64,000 nucleotides of DNA from Reticulitermes speratus (taxonomy: Eukaryota; Arthropoda; Insecta; Blattodea; Rhinotermitidae), in NCBI GenBank assembly GCA_021186555.1, contig JAJKFL010000001.1, positions 56,142,031 through 56,206,030 on the forward strand, written 5' to 3'. The notes under the pieces are model-generated. The model ran no database searches. It worked only from the letters and a program-made list of their open reading frames with translations, and was not told where the DNA came from. Shown one piece after another: positions 23,319 through 33,569 of the stretch (positions within the stretch are counted from its first letter, which is position 1; each line of letters opens with the position of its first letter). The position numbers and the translations under genes were made by a program.

Positions 23319-23930
23319 AAGACAGGCAGTGTCTACCTATAATGTAATATCCAGGCGCTTTCATGTAATAATTGCTGCCGTGGAAAGGCAATAAGTATTA
23401 CATATTCTGAGTGTGTGTCTGTAGCCTTAGTTATTCAGCATGCAAATCGCATCTTTTCTGCTCCGTGTTATACTGTCATCGGTAGCCTGTCTGGCTGTAC
23501 CTTATTTTTGTATATTATATCATATATGGCACGATTTTCGAAAAAAAAATTTAACACAAAATCTGGTTTTGATTTTTTCTACAACTTTCGCCTAAAACAT
23601 TTTTATTCTAATGAGAACTCAGCACGGTCTAAATGTACACTGTTCTTCACGTAAAGTACCCAATATTCTCGTCCGATTTTAATAAAACTTGAAATTTCTG
23701 TACATGTTTTCGAAAAATCCTCACATAAAATTTTCGTAAAAATCCATCCATTGAGAGGCAAGTCGTTCCATGCGGACCGACAGACGGAATGGCGGACAGA
23801 CGGACATGACGAAGCTGATAGTCGTTTTCTGAATAATGCTAAAGCCCCTGATAAGGACAGTGTGTTTACCGACAGCTTGTGGTAATTTTTTACCGGCTTT
23901 TCGTAACATCCCGTCGGGCGCGTCTTCAAG
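23319..23930 (+). repeat. Dispersed repeat X, copy 1
   Basis: This copy shares with 29598-30108, 38563-38960 and 47577-48432 the ordered blocks GACAGGCA.TGT, TGCCGTGG, AATAAGTATTACATATT, GTGTGTCTGTAGCC, CGATTTTC, AGTACCC.TTATTC, GCGGAC.GACGGAC and ATAGTCGCTTTT. The ends are not sharply defined and no coding frame is present. It may be a LINE 3' region or a non-autonomous transposon; I cannot say which. Confidence 0.75.
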
Positions 23931-23953
23931 GTTTAAACATTCTCGTTGGACTA

Positions 23954-24003
23954 CTTAACCCTGGAAGATAAGACTGATAGGCTATCCCGAAACGTCGGTT
24001 AAG
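23954..24003 (+). ncRNA. Candidate hammerhead-type motif with 7-bp stem I
   Basis: CTTAACC (23954-23960) and GGTTAAG (23997-24003) are exact complements and would form stem I. Between them lie CTGGAAGA, a segment that could form stem II against CCC, and CGAAACGTC, which ends in a GTC cleavage triplet directly before the 3' arm of stem I. The conserved box is altered (CTGGAAGA instead of CTGANGA) and stem II is weak (AAGA opposite TCCC; the related copy at 25.2 kb has GGGA), so activity is doubtful. Placement of GTC next to the closing stem is as in natural type I hammerheads. Confidence 0.4.
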
Positions 24004-24479
24004 AACTACCAACCAACGCTGAGTAAAACCTCAGAAGAGAGAAGACCTCAACTACACAGAGGCGGAAGTCTGATAGACGACGCCTTTGCCTTCTACTCTG
24101 CACGGGCAGATTTGGTATATTTCACTTGCTAATATCAGCGCCATATCGAGGTAAATGGCCAGCTTCAGGCCGCCACCGCTTTAACCCTGATAAAGGCCCT
24201 CAACACCCACTAGAGGCTGAATAGGCCCTAGGTAGGATCTGCCTATAACTAAACTACGATTCCTCACTTTCGAGCAGTTTCAGAGAAAAATACCAATGTT
24301 CCGAAAGCGTCTACCTCCCTTTCCGGGATAGAAAGTTGTCCGATTTGATGATTTTGCAGCGGTTACTACAAAGATTCTGCCTTGTGAAAAAGATTAATCG
24401 TGGTTTACTATATAGGTAACCTTCCTTTGACATATTGGTGGTTACTTACCAAGTTAGAAGGTGTCACATAAGAGTAGGC
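24004..24479. other. No gene seen
   Basis: The first 80 bases continue the dispersed repeat that carries the ribozyme-like motif (shared with 63.6 kb). The remainder is unrecognised, with a GC-richer part at 24090-24250. Confidence 0.45.
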
Positions 24480-24600
24480 CACTATCCAGAATTACAAGTA
24501 CACATTTAAGTAATTACAAGTACACATTATAAGTAATACAAGTACACACTTAAGTAATTACAAGTACACATTTAAGTAATTACAAGTACACATTCAAGTC
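24480..24600. repeat. 22-bp tandem repeat, about 5 copies
   Basis: AATTACAAGTACACATTTAA-type units recur every 20-22 bases with small indels (ATTATAAGTAATACAAG in the second unit). A minor array. Confidence 0.85.
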
Positions 24601-24790
24601 GGAAATCCGGTAACAATATTATTGCTTCAGTAGAGTACTCGCGTTTTTCTTATTTAGTGAAACTGTCAGTACGTCGGACTATACAGGGTGATTCAAGAGG
24701 AAAGGTTAATATTTTGGAAGGCGATATTATCGGCCATTGTGAAAAAAATCATATATTAAGGAGATAGTTTAAGGAGATAGAATTTTTGAA

Positions 24791-25054
24791 TCTCCAGACC
24801 TAACTCCTTTAGATTTTTGTTTGTGGGGTTGAATGAATTGCGAATTTACCGAAGATAGGTGGATAGACGGGACGTTGCTCGCTCGCCTTTTGGATGCTGC
24901 TGCCCGCATAAAGAAACGCGTAGATCAACTCAGAAGAACAACACGCGATTTGGCACACGAGTTACAAAGTGCACTGGGGTTGACGGTGGGATTTTCGAAC
25001 ACTTATTTTGAGCTGCAACAAATTTGTCATTTCTGTGTAACAGATGTAATTTGA
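24791..25054 (+). pseudogene. DD41D-type transposase C-terminal remnant
   Basis: SPDLTPLDFCLWG (24791 on), the family's third-aspartate block, runs into an in-frame TGA and then continues in the same frame as an 73-codon open stretch (24833-25054) with LLARLLDAAARIKKR and DQLRRTTRDL, parallel to DVIARIKERQVALRRATRH in the 11-kb element. Everything upstream of the third catalytic aspartate is deleted. Non-functional. Confidence 0.85.
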
Positions 25055-25207
25055 AGAGTAAATTAAAATTAATATAAAATTAACACTAAGTAATTTATCT
25101 TTCTTCTGTGCCATTCAAAGTGCTTCTCTTTTCGTGGTTTCAAGCGTCCGCCGCGATGTAAATAAGATCTGCGTTCTTCTGGGAGCTTACACTAGTAGAT
25201 TGGTAGT

Positions 25208-25262
25208 TTGTTACTGACGTTTCGGGAAAACTTATCTGTCCCATCTTCAAGGGTCAAGCTGT
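25208..25262 (-). ncRNA. Decayed hammerhead-like motif
   Basis: On the minus strand TTGAAGA is followed by T, the hairpin GGGA..TCCC, then CGAAACGTC. This is close to the consensus CTGANGA layout with C3 replaced by T. I see no good stem I. It lies in a repeat shared with 9.8, 23.98 and 63.5 kb (GGTAGTTTGTTACTGACGTT and similar). Confidence 0.35.
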
Positions 25263-25390
25263 GTTTGTAGTTCAAGCACCTGTAGCTCGGTAACCATTTA
25301 GAATTAAACATATGTCCATATGAACTTTTTCTCGCAGTGACCAATACTGTCACCTCCAAAAATATTTACCTTTTCTTCTGAATCACCCTG

Positions 25391-26300
25391 TATACAGTCG
25401 AAGTGACTTCATGATAGTCAATAATGATTTGAAAATCATGTGGAAAGAAACGGTCGTGTTCTAATTTAAGCTACTATTCCGGCATTGCCTACAAGGTTTG
25501 AAGAAGCAAAGTAAATACTCAGAATATTCGGCGTCCAAGTCGAGATTCAAACCAGATACCTCCCGTTGGATGCCTGAACAGTCACCTTTAGTGGCCTGAT
25601 TTTGTGATGATTATTATTATTATTATGTTGTTGTTGTTGTTAATCCTGCAACTACATAGGAACTTTGCTTTGCGCTAATTAAATGGAGCGTATCCGATTA
25701 CGCAGAAGCAAACAATACTTAGCAGGGTACGAACTGAAAATGGCAGGCAGTTCAGAGTATCGCAGTTCAGAATATCGAGCGGTTAGCATTAGCTGCATTC
25801 TGTATTTGTTTAATGTGCAAATGCATTAATTGGGGTTACGTAAAATAACAACTGCATGGAGAAATGGAATACTGGCCTCCAACAAAGGCCGCAATTAAAG
25901 CCGCATTTCTGGATTATCTAGGCAGTAGTAACATTTGGTGTATTGGAAGGTTGATCCACATTGTTACCATGCTGTCATTGTGTTTCATTTCGGTACGTGT
26001 AACGAAAATGCGGTACCCAACGCTTGTTAAGGCTTTTCAATGCATGACAGAGCAGAAACAAATGTTGTTAGCTATAACAGAGATAGGTACACTATGGCCC
26101 TCAAGCCAGATAATGGTTCTTCACCGAGAAACTGCTGTGACATATAGGCCTGCACATTTATTGTATGTATACACAGATAATATAAGACTGGCTGTTGTCC
26201 ACTCAGAGGACGTAGTTACACTCAGTTGGCGTTAATCGCAAATGGCCGGGACAAGAGATGTTTCCCGCGTAAATTTTCGTGGGATTTACACTATCAATAT
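25391..26300. other. No gene seen; possible SINE scrap
   Basis: Near 25540-25600 the minus strand has a B-box-like GGTTTGAATCTCG after a tRNA-like arm, a weak SINE candidate. ATT and GTT microsatellites lie at about 25608-25641. The 123-codon frame at 25864-26235 has no recognisable domain. Confidence 0.45.
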
Positions 26301-26309
26301 GTAATGGAT

Positions 26310-26734
26310 GTTGCCTCGGTGGACTAGTGGTTATCGTGCTCGCCACTGGGCCCAAGTTTCGAGGGTTCGATCCCGATCGATGGTGATGGATTTTTAAGGG
26401 TGATAAAAATCCGGAGCACCACTTCCTTCGAAGGGGAAGTAAAGCCGTCGGTCCCATGTCATAGATTTACGGCATGTAAAAAAAACCCTACGGGCATGAA
26501 TAGAACTAGTAGTGCCCGTCGGCAAAATTCAGCGGTCATATCTCACCCAAGTCTCCTGACTGCCTGCCAGATAGCTCTGCCAGTCACATCAGGATTGAGT
26601 GGAATTTGTGGGTCAGTGGGCTGGTCACTCACTACATCAACGCACAAGACCATAGAAACCTCCGAAAGGAGGCCCCCAATGCTCCGCGATTGGAGCGACA
26701 TGGGAACTAACTAACATAACTAACTAACTAATAG
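26310..26734 (+). mobile_element. tRNA-derived SINE (SINE1), full copy with TSD
   Basis: A 9-bp direct duplication GTAATGGAT flanks it (26301-26309 and 26735-26743). The head has an A-box-like TGGACTAGTGG and a B-box GGGTTCGATCCC about 45 bases later, the layout of RNA polymerase III tRNA promoters. The body is about 330 bp of non-coding sequence, and the tail is an AACT/ACTA simple repeat rather than poly(A). The open frames across it on either strand are incidental. Mobilisation by a LINE in trans is the general rule for SINEs; the partner is not identified. Confidence 0.9.
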
Positions 26735-26743
26735 GTAATGGAT

Positions 26744-27670
26744 AAGTAGGTATGCTTGTACGTTATGTAACTATTATTTGGTTTTCTAGCAATAGAAACG
26801 AAAGATTAACACTTGTGAAAACAAAACCAGCCTTTGGGCAGGGTTCCTAATTAATTCCATTCGTTTCTTATCATCACAGTGCAGATCCAATCCATCTTTT
26901 CCTTTATCTTTCAAATCATCACTTACCTGCAGGTTTCCAAACCAAAAATGTTTCATGTCACTAAGTTTGTGCTTTAAATCACAGTGGTAATTAAGATTAT
27001 ATACGCCACACGCCTTGACATTTCAGACTCCGCATTTTACCCCCAGAGTGCACTTATGTGTTTCGAATCATTATCGGGATAAACAGCAATTATTTTGGTC
27101 AAAATATCAGTTGTGTAAATTGTGGGGTTTACTTTTATGTAGTTCCCCTTTTCTCACTTTCTCCCTCTCAAGATCAATATTTTCCTGAACATCTTTGTTC
27201 AGATATTTGCATTCGTATGTATTACAAAGTGAAATACATCGATGGATACTTGAACCCGTCCTTGTCACGCACGTACCTATGTTTAGCAATAACTAAATAT
27301 ATTATTTAACATAAAATATGATAATATGATATGGAAACTAATTATAGACAGTGAACAGGACGCTCATGCAAGATTTTCACGAACAAACAGTCTGAATGTA
27401 ATTCCTTAACGGTATATAGAAATGTGCACAATTATAACGACACTACATTCCACGAAGTTCGAATAGTTAGTACCTAATACTGGCTCATATTCTTGAGTTT
27501 CCTGGTTTAAAACTTGGTTCAAAATCTGGTAATCCTGAAAGAAGTTTCCCGTCGTTTTACTCAGTTTTTTCTCGCTAAATGACGGTATGGCTCTTCCTTT
27601 GCCACAAACTTTCCAATTTTTCTTTAAAATAATTATACCTTTCGAAGACATGTAGTAGACTCAATCGAGC
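26744..27670. other. No gene seen
   Basis: AT-rich DNA without recognisable features; frames at 27058-27309 and 27406-27651 have no known motif. Confidence 0.5.
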
Positions 27671-27673
27671 CAG

Positions 27674-27955
27674 CCACAACTCCATCCCCTGTGTCTTCAT
27701 TTAAGCTCACAACTTCGTTCCCTGTATCTTCAGTTCAGTTCACAACTCCATCCCTATATCTTCAGCACAGCCACAACTCCATCCCCTGTGTCTTCATTTA
27801 ATCTCACAACTTCGTTCCCTGTATCTTCAGTTCAGTTCACAGTTTCATCCCAGTATCTTCAGTTCAGTTCACAGCTTCATCCCGATATCTTCAGCACAGT
27901 CACAGCCTTCTTCAATATGTCTTCGCTACACTTCACAGCCTCACTCCTATATCTT
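27674..27955. repeat. 31-33-bp tandem repeat, about 9 diverged copies
   Basis: Units begin CACAACTCCATCCC or CACAACTTCGTTCCC or CACAGTTTCATCCC and end TATCTTCAGTTCAGTT or similar. Two-unit blocks repeat, such as CCTGTGTCTTCATTTAA followed by the TTCGTTCCC unit, indicating duplication of dimers. Divergence is high, so the array is old. Confidence 0.85.
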
Positions 27956-28952
27956 GCTAATGACCCATTTCCTTACAGTTTGTGGCTACAGATTTGTAAC
28001 AGTTTCTCACATCCCCGTGCCTGTCACGTGTTCTGCTCAGCTTACCTTCCTAACGATACTCCATAATGGAGTAGATGTGCAAGCTATGGAGATTCTCAAC
28101 ATAAATATTCGAATTCTGTTTCCTACTCTATTACTTCCAGAAGTGGGTTTTATTACCTGCTCTTGTAGCCGAGAATTGAGGAAGCAGGGACAGAGGAAAT
28201 TTTACAACAGGGCAGCAGGTTCTGTCCGATAGAGGTACCTCACTGTTGCCTCGCTTAAACAGACTAATTAGCATTTGAAATTTATTTTGTTCCAAGATTT
28301 GAAGCCGTGTAACTTTTTAGATCTTTACCAAAATATCGGAGGAACAGGATGCCTCCGTCTTCAACTTAGAACACCAAGCCCAGCCCTGGCCCTGACGCTG
28401 ATTGGTTGCAGTGCCGTCATCTTTCTCAGCCCAAAAAGTTTCACGCTCCCGACCGCTGCGTCCGGCTTAATCTTGTACCCTGAAAACGCAGATCGCAATT
28501 TCTACCTACCAATCTGAACGGTTTTACATTCTAGCAGAACCTAATCTTTACAGTGACAACCTCAAGTATAATTTGGTAGGAATGACGTCATCACAGCGTA
28601 TCTCGTAGCTACGGTTGCATTATCTCACGTGGAACCACTGAACACGACTGAGACTGACAACGATAGCGGAATTCATTACTACAGTTTAACAAACACATCA
28701 CTCGGCCATTTGCGATAAAGCACGGTGCGACAGAAGGCTGTCCTTAACAGCCGTGTTTGTTTTGACAACGTTTGTTTGTTCCTTGGCCACTCTCATAGCA
28801 CTCCTCTAATTACGTCATGGAGCATGCTTCACAGATGACTGCTCTCACCAGGGAGAGAAATGCCGTACACAGGTGGCGGTCTGTCTCTCAACTCATATTC
28901 ACCTAAATACCTGAAAAAAGGGTACATATGGGGGTACATGTGGGACAGCCAG
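27956..28952. other. No gene seen
   Basis: Frames at 27954-28232 and 28275-28517 are open by chance as far as I can tell. No splice-consistent coding structure is visible. Confidence 0.45.
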
Positions 28953-29155
28953 GCCTAAATTGGAGGAAAACATTAAATTCAGTCTTTAATAGATTGGATT
29001 CGAGTAGGCTATGTGGACTGGACTAATTCGACTTAGGGTAGGGACTGGTAACGTGCTGTTGTGAACACGATAATGTAGCTTCGTGTTACATAAATGGTGA
29101 GAAATTGTGTGAGTCACTGGAAAAATATCAGCTTCTCAAGAGTGAGTCTGTAACA
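28953..29155 (+). mobile_element. Decayed LINE 3' fragment
   Basis: The sequence follows the order of the LINE tail at 47.6 kb: AAATTGGAGGAAAACATTAA, then GGACTGGACT, TTAGGGTAGGGACTGGTA and CAGCTTCTCAAGAGTGA. Many substitutions and indels are present, so this is an old copy. Confidence 0.75.
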
Positions 29156-29380
29156 CGGCGTTTGACACAGAACACGGAGTTTCAACTTTTCGCCTGCTGA
29201 GGTTTCAGAAGGCACAATTTATGTTTGCATGGTAATTTTCAGAATGTTCCAGTTACTGGCTCTGAACGTCAATAGATGGCAGGCAGATTTCTGTAGAGTG
29301 ATAGTATTCTCCGGTGGAAAATAAGGCCGTTTTAAAATGACATATCAGGCTCATTTAATGGTAGGTATTGCATTCTTCAA

Positions 29381-29513
29381 GTCTCTGCGACGAGCTAGTC
29401 CCTCATCCAGAGGAATCCTACCGAGTGTGGTGTGTCTAAAAGTGTGATCGTGAAGCCTCGAAAAATGAAGCGGCCTAGGCCCCCAAGGGGCTGTCGAGCC
29501 ATTTAAAAAAATA
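29381..29513 (+). mobile_element. 5'-truncated SINE2 copy
   Basis: It begins inside the SINE2 body (TCTCTGCGACGAGCTAG) and runs through GAAGCCTCGAAAAATGAAG and CCCCCAAGGGGCTGTCGAG to a short A-rich tail. CATTCTTCAA (29371-29380) and CATTCTCCAA (29514-29523) look like a 10-bp target-site duplication with one mismatch. Full copies lie at 39.7 and 44.1 kb. Confidence 0.85.
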
Positions 29514-29597
29514 CATTCTCCAAACATTATGTCCAGTAACGAGAAAGTCTAAAGTGCGGGGATGATTTCTTGTAAACCAGCGGGTTTAAGAAAGAAC

Positions 29598-30108
29598 AAG
29601 ACAGGCAATGTACGTATAACGTAACATGAGGCGCGTTCGCGTAACCATTGTTGCCGTGGAAAAGCAATAAGTATTACATATTGTGAGTGTGTGTCTGTAG
29701 CCTTAGTTATCCGGCATGCAAAGCGCATGCGCTATATTATATTGTCATCTGTGGCCTGTCTGACTGTACCATATTTTTTTCACATTATCTCGTAAACGGC
29801 ACGATTTTCTGAAAAAAAGTTATTGAAAATAAAGTGCTTGTTTTGATTTATTCTACAAATTTTATCTAAAAATGTTTTATTCTATGGAGAATTCAGTGAG
29901 GTATTATCTTAAATGTACATAGGTGTTTATGTAAAGTACCCTTTATTCTTGTCAGATTTTAATGGAAGGAATTTTCTCGACTGATTTGGTAAAATTCCTG
30001 ACATAAAATTTCATGAAAATCGCCCAGTTGGAGCCGAGTTGTTCCATGCGGACGGACAAACATGACGAAGCTAATAGTCGCTTTTTGCAATATTGCAAAC
30101 GCGCCTAA
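29598..30108 (+). repeat. Dispersed repeat X, copy 2
   Basis: The best preserved copy: GACAGGCAATGTACGTATAA, TTGCCGTGGAAAAGCAATAA, GTGTGTCTGTAGCC, a CATGCGGACGGACA block and GCTAATAGTCGCTTTTTG in order, ending near GCGCCTAAGAAG. No coding frame. Unclassified family with at least four copies in this window. Confidence 0.8.
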
Positions 30109-30164
30109 GAAGTGAAACATCACTAATATGTACTGGGACTTTTTCCATTATGACTGAACACAAG

Positions 30165-30216
30165 CACTCACAACGTTTCGAAAGCAGTCTTCTTTTGTCT
30201 TCAGGTGAAAACGTTC
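30165..30216 (-). ncRNA. Candidate hammerhead-type motif
   Basis: On the minus strand CACCTGAAGAC is followed by AAAAG, a loop, CTTTC and then GAAACGTTGTG. That gives an exact CTGAAGA box, a stem II of 4-5 bp, and GAAAC with a GTT triplet. GTT fits NUH numerically, but U17 is a poor cleavage base. Stem I could be CAC/GTG only. A family resemblance rather than a proven ribozyme. Confidence 0.35.
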
Positions 30217-30389
30217 ATAATTTCCCGGTCAACAAGAAAAAATTCGCCATGCAGGTAGCCAGAAGGTAATTGGCTAATGGTTTTGTTTCCCCACTTTCAT
30301 GTCTACACTACATTTGGTGTTTTTATTTAACCACAGCAACATTACTCAGGCAGGTGGTGCATGTGACTAGTGTACCTGGAAATAAAAAT

Positions 30390-30513
30390 GCATAGAAGAA
30401 CTCTTGGACGATGTATGGCCTAAATAGGAGGGTAGTATTAAAATTGATCTGAAAGAAATAGATTGCAAGATATAGAGAGGGTTATTTGGGTTAGGGTAGG
30501 GACCAACACCAGG
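30390..30513 (+). mobile_element. LINE tail fragment
   Basis: CTCTTGGACGATG, TAGGAGGGTAGTATTAAAAT and TTAGGGTAGGGACCAACA follow the RRPLGR, RWEDNIK and QDRDRW coding blocks of the other LINE copies in order, without an open frame. It abuts the minus-strand LINE copy on its right. Confidence 0.7.
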
Positions 30514-30523
30514 ATGTTTTAAA

Positions 30524-30908
30524 GTAACTAAACTAACTAACTCCATGGAGCAGAGTCCTTCTTCAGAAGCTAACAGGTACTCAGCTAGTCAAGAAATTCC
30601 CCGCGTTTTATGGAACCCGAAGGTTCATTACCGCACTCACAAGAGCCCGCCACCTGTCCCTATCCTGAGCTTAAGTCGTACCAAAGAATCAGTCCAGGTC
30701 CGAGGCTCTGTATAGTGTTTCGTAACATGGTAATTTTTTAGGTGAGGAGTTGTTAGCACCTCGCCCATCCCCCAAGCTGGAGGACCACCCCTTTCGGCTG
30801 TCCGCGACTGCATATTCGCAAGTACCCTCCATATCCACAGGCCGTTCGTCCATCCGCAACCCGAGGACGCGCCGTGCCGTGGTGACAGGGACCGACTAAC
30901 CATGGGGA
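30524..30908 (-). mobile_element. LINE copy with 5' region joined to 3' end
   Basis: Read on the minus strand, the right part (30908 to about 30667) resembles the 5' region of insect RTE-like LINEs as I remember it, with GGGCGAGGTGCTAACAACTC and CATGTTACGAAACACT. It then joins directly to the 3' terminal block CTCAGGATAGGGACAGGTGG, CCTTCGGGTTCC and CCATGGAGTTAGTTAG. The whole reverse-transcriptase coding region is absent. ATGTTTTAAA (30514-30523) and ATGTTTAAA (30909-30917) may be the target-site duplication. It could be an internal-deletion product or a LINE-dependent short element. Confidence 0.7.
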
Positions 30909-30917
30909 ATGTTTAAA

Positions 30918-32183
30918 CACGGTAATGAAATTACTGGTTGCCAAATTGCGGGCAAGCGTGTCTCTCTGAATCACCATTAGTTTAGTAAGATAGGCTGCAT
31001 GGCGTTAGATAATCGTTTGCGAATACTCGGGGCCTGTCTCCCTGGACATGCCGTCAAAGTACCAAGAAGTATGGTCTCGGACCGACAAACGAATTGGACC
31101 GCGGTTTCAGACTGCCTGGGTGTATGGCGTGTGTTCGTATTCCTTTGATAAAAGTAGAAACTTTGCGATGGGCAGATTTTTTGGGGAAGTCTACCAAGCA
31201 TCTACAGGTATATAGTACAGTTTGTACGGTCGGAAATATAGTCCTGATTTAATGTTACGTTGAGAATAAAGTTAAAGGTTAAGATCTGAATTATCCAAAA
31301 TTATGAAGAAGGTTAAAAAATGTGTTTTTAAGTTCCTGTCTTTAACGATTATTCAGGAAAAATCATAAGAAAGCGGATAAAAATAGGTAGAGCTTGTGTG
31401 GATAAAACTGTCTCGCTAGATTTATATAACGCCAATGAAGCTTCTCGACAGAGAAGGTTTTGAGACCTGTTCGGAGAAACAACGTAGCAGCAGCAGCAGC
31501 AGAGTCTGCGGGTTACCTCAGAAAATGTAAATATTCATACATTGTTACTTCAGACGCTGATGATGGGAAACAGGAGAGTGCGTGTTTGGAAACATCAAGT
31601 TGTTCATAGTGTGAGACGTGACCTTCTGCATACGTCACGGTGTCAAAGTGCTAAAGGACTGACACGATTTGAGAGAGGAGTGTCAGCTCCTTTTTCAAGC
31701 TTGTAACTGGTAGCCATAGTTTCGGAGGCATTACATAGAGAAATAAAAGTGTAACATTTTACTACCTTTCAGTAACAAATCTACAATTTCTCCCTTGAAG
31801 CATGAAATTAGCCTAAATTACTTTCAAATATTGAGTTTCTAGAGTATCAAGAGCAAAATGCTTCCCCGTTGCGAAGACAGACGTGTTAATTGTGTGTACA
31901 GAGTGTGATCATTATTCATTCCGATAATCAGGCGAAAAAACAAAAAGGCAATTAAGAAAAATACAGTCATATGTTTATTAAAAGGCTTGGTCCATAGAGC
32001 AACCACTGTTTTTAAATGCTTAAGAAATTTTGGTTGGTTAAAATAGTTTTAAAGTAACTATGATCCGTAGAGAAGATAAGATATATTTCCTTAATATCTA
32101 AAAGCAATAAAATAAAATTTATTTTAAAATAAATTTTAAATTCTTTTAAATAATCCACAACAGCGCATTGAACAGCTAGATAT
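30918..32183. other. No gene seen
   Basis: AT-rich DNA with a short AGC trinucleotide run near 31485-31502. No recognisable frame, SINE or terminal repeat. Confidence 0.5.
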
Positions 32184-32290
32184 GGTAACTACAACCAACA
32201 AATGCACAAAAGTTTATGAAAATATACTATAAACTAGTAATAACTCTTATATTTTTCGGCCAGTCATGTGGCCATCCTCGTGGGGTGCGT
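32184..32290 (-). repeat. Penelope-like dispersed unit with decayed hammerhead
   Basis: This copy matches the reverse complement of 36430-36548 (ACCAACAAATGCACA, AGTTTATGAAAATATA) and the left arm at 36112-36212 in the same orientation. Its inner end has GGATGGCCACATGACTGGCC followed by GAAAAATATA, a hammerhead layout with a damaged first box (ACGAGGA in place of CTGAGGA). Confidence 0.6.
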
Positions 32291-32994
32291 TAGCAGAATA
32301 AATACATTGAGGCATAAAAATAATTTCTGAACCAATGCACATATAAAATATTAAATATTAAAAATAATTTAATATATGGACTGAATTTAGGTGGCTTACT
32401 TCCGAGAATAATAGGGGTCATTTCTCCTTTACGTCAATTCTATTGATTGATTTAAATTTTTCATCCAGTGTTAGTGCCTGCACTTCATTTAAAACCGTTT
32501 ATAGGCTTCCTTCCCTTTCATCAGCACACGGCTACATATTCAGCACTTACACGCCATTAGCAGACCAGTATGTACAACTAAGTGCTTGGAAACGTAACCT
32601 TGTAAAAGTATCTTCTGTTGATATCGATGCAAAACAATACTAAGTCTATTTCTAAGTTGTAATCGAAGACACATAGAGATATCCTGGAACTGAAACACCT
32701 GTTTTATATCCAGAAAACCTCGCTTTCAAATCTCGTCTTGACAATGCCCATTCTGAATAAGGATTTTGTGGCTTTGCTCAGTCCACTTCCGAGGTACATC
32801 GGCAGATTAGCCCCAAGTATTCCACGACCGCTTCCTTCTACACCATTTGCACCTGACTCATCAGTAATCATAATTTTGAAAGCTGTACAGAGGAAAATGC
32901 GCGGCCAAACCTACAGACGGTGAATCACATACACCACAATACAAGAAAAAAATGTTATATGAATTTGGGCCTTCTGAAGCATGTTTCCGCCTTG

Positions 32995-33569
32995 CGGCCT
33001 CCTGAATATTAAAGAAAATGCTCAAAGTGTCCACCTTGAACTTCAAAACGGACGTTGCATATCTGAACAGTGACTGTCTGACCCGCTGCACAATTCCAGA
33101 TGCCGTACGAGTCACCTCAAACCCATTCTGTGTTCGTTGTTGCAAGTCCTGGACGCACCGACTTCTGCAGCACAAACAGCAGACTGCAGATGTCAGCACA
33201 GGTAAACATGTGAGGGATTTACATGAGGGGAACGGGCAGGCCTTGCTGTTGGTCCGCCTGTGCTGTCCATTGTTCTGGAAACACGCTGTTCAAGAACTGC
33301 CCAACTGCAAGAAGGAGATGTGGTGGACCACCGTCATGCACGAACTGTAAGTGAATCCAGTCTGCAGATCCACGTCTTGCAACAGCTCTGGAGGAAGGTT
33401 TCGTAGGAAACCGTGGTAAACAGCGCCAGTCAGACGTGGTGGAAGAAAGTAGGTTCCCAGAAGTCTGTCTGCATGGAAACTCAAGATGGACACTTTCAGC
33501 ATTTTCTTCAGTCGTCAGGAAGCCGTAAATCGGAAACCATGCTTCAGAAGGCCTATGTTCATAAAACAT
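32995..33569 (-). pseudogene. Tc1/mariner-type transposase remnant, third family
   Basis: Peptides in successive minus-strand frames line up with the catalytic domain of WPPRSPDL-type transposases: YFLPPRLTGAVYHGFLRNL with LLQDVDLQT, then LQFVHDGGPPHLLLAV with the HDG catalytic block, FLNSVFPEQW, then DLQQRTQNGFEV and RVRQSLFRYA. Frameshifts separate the blocks, and the SPDL block with the third aspartate is missing between FPEQW and DLQQR. No inverted repeats were found. The sequence differs from both the 11-kb and 17-kb families. Confidence 0.75.

Larger units (their letters stand above)
24684..25390 (+). mobile_element. 707-bp deleted Tc1/mariner-like element with nested repeat
   Basis: TA at 24682-24683 and 25391-25392 flanks inverted repeats of about 70 bp, both starting CAGGGTGATTCA and sharing AAAGGT.AATATTTT. 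The core contains the end of a DD41D-type transposase and, after it, a dispersed repeat with a hammerhead-like motif (25160-25300) on the minus strand. So the element is both internally deleted and invaded. It is related to the 10.8-kb element by its transposase. Confidence 0.9.

Noticed and set aside
25864-26235. 123-codon host gene candidate
   Set aside because: No recognisable domain, no splice structure, and a length expected by chance in a 64-kb window.
26734-30530. SINE1 and the RTE-like LINE share one tail repeat
   Set aside because: On their own sense strands the tails are complementary (AACT against TTAG), so the simple shared-tail claim fails.
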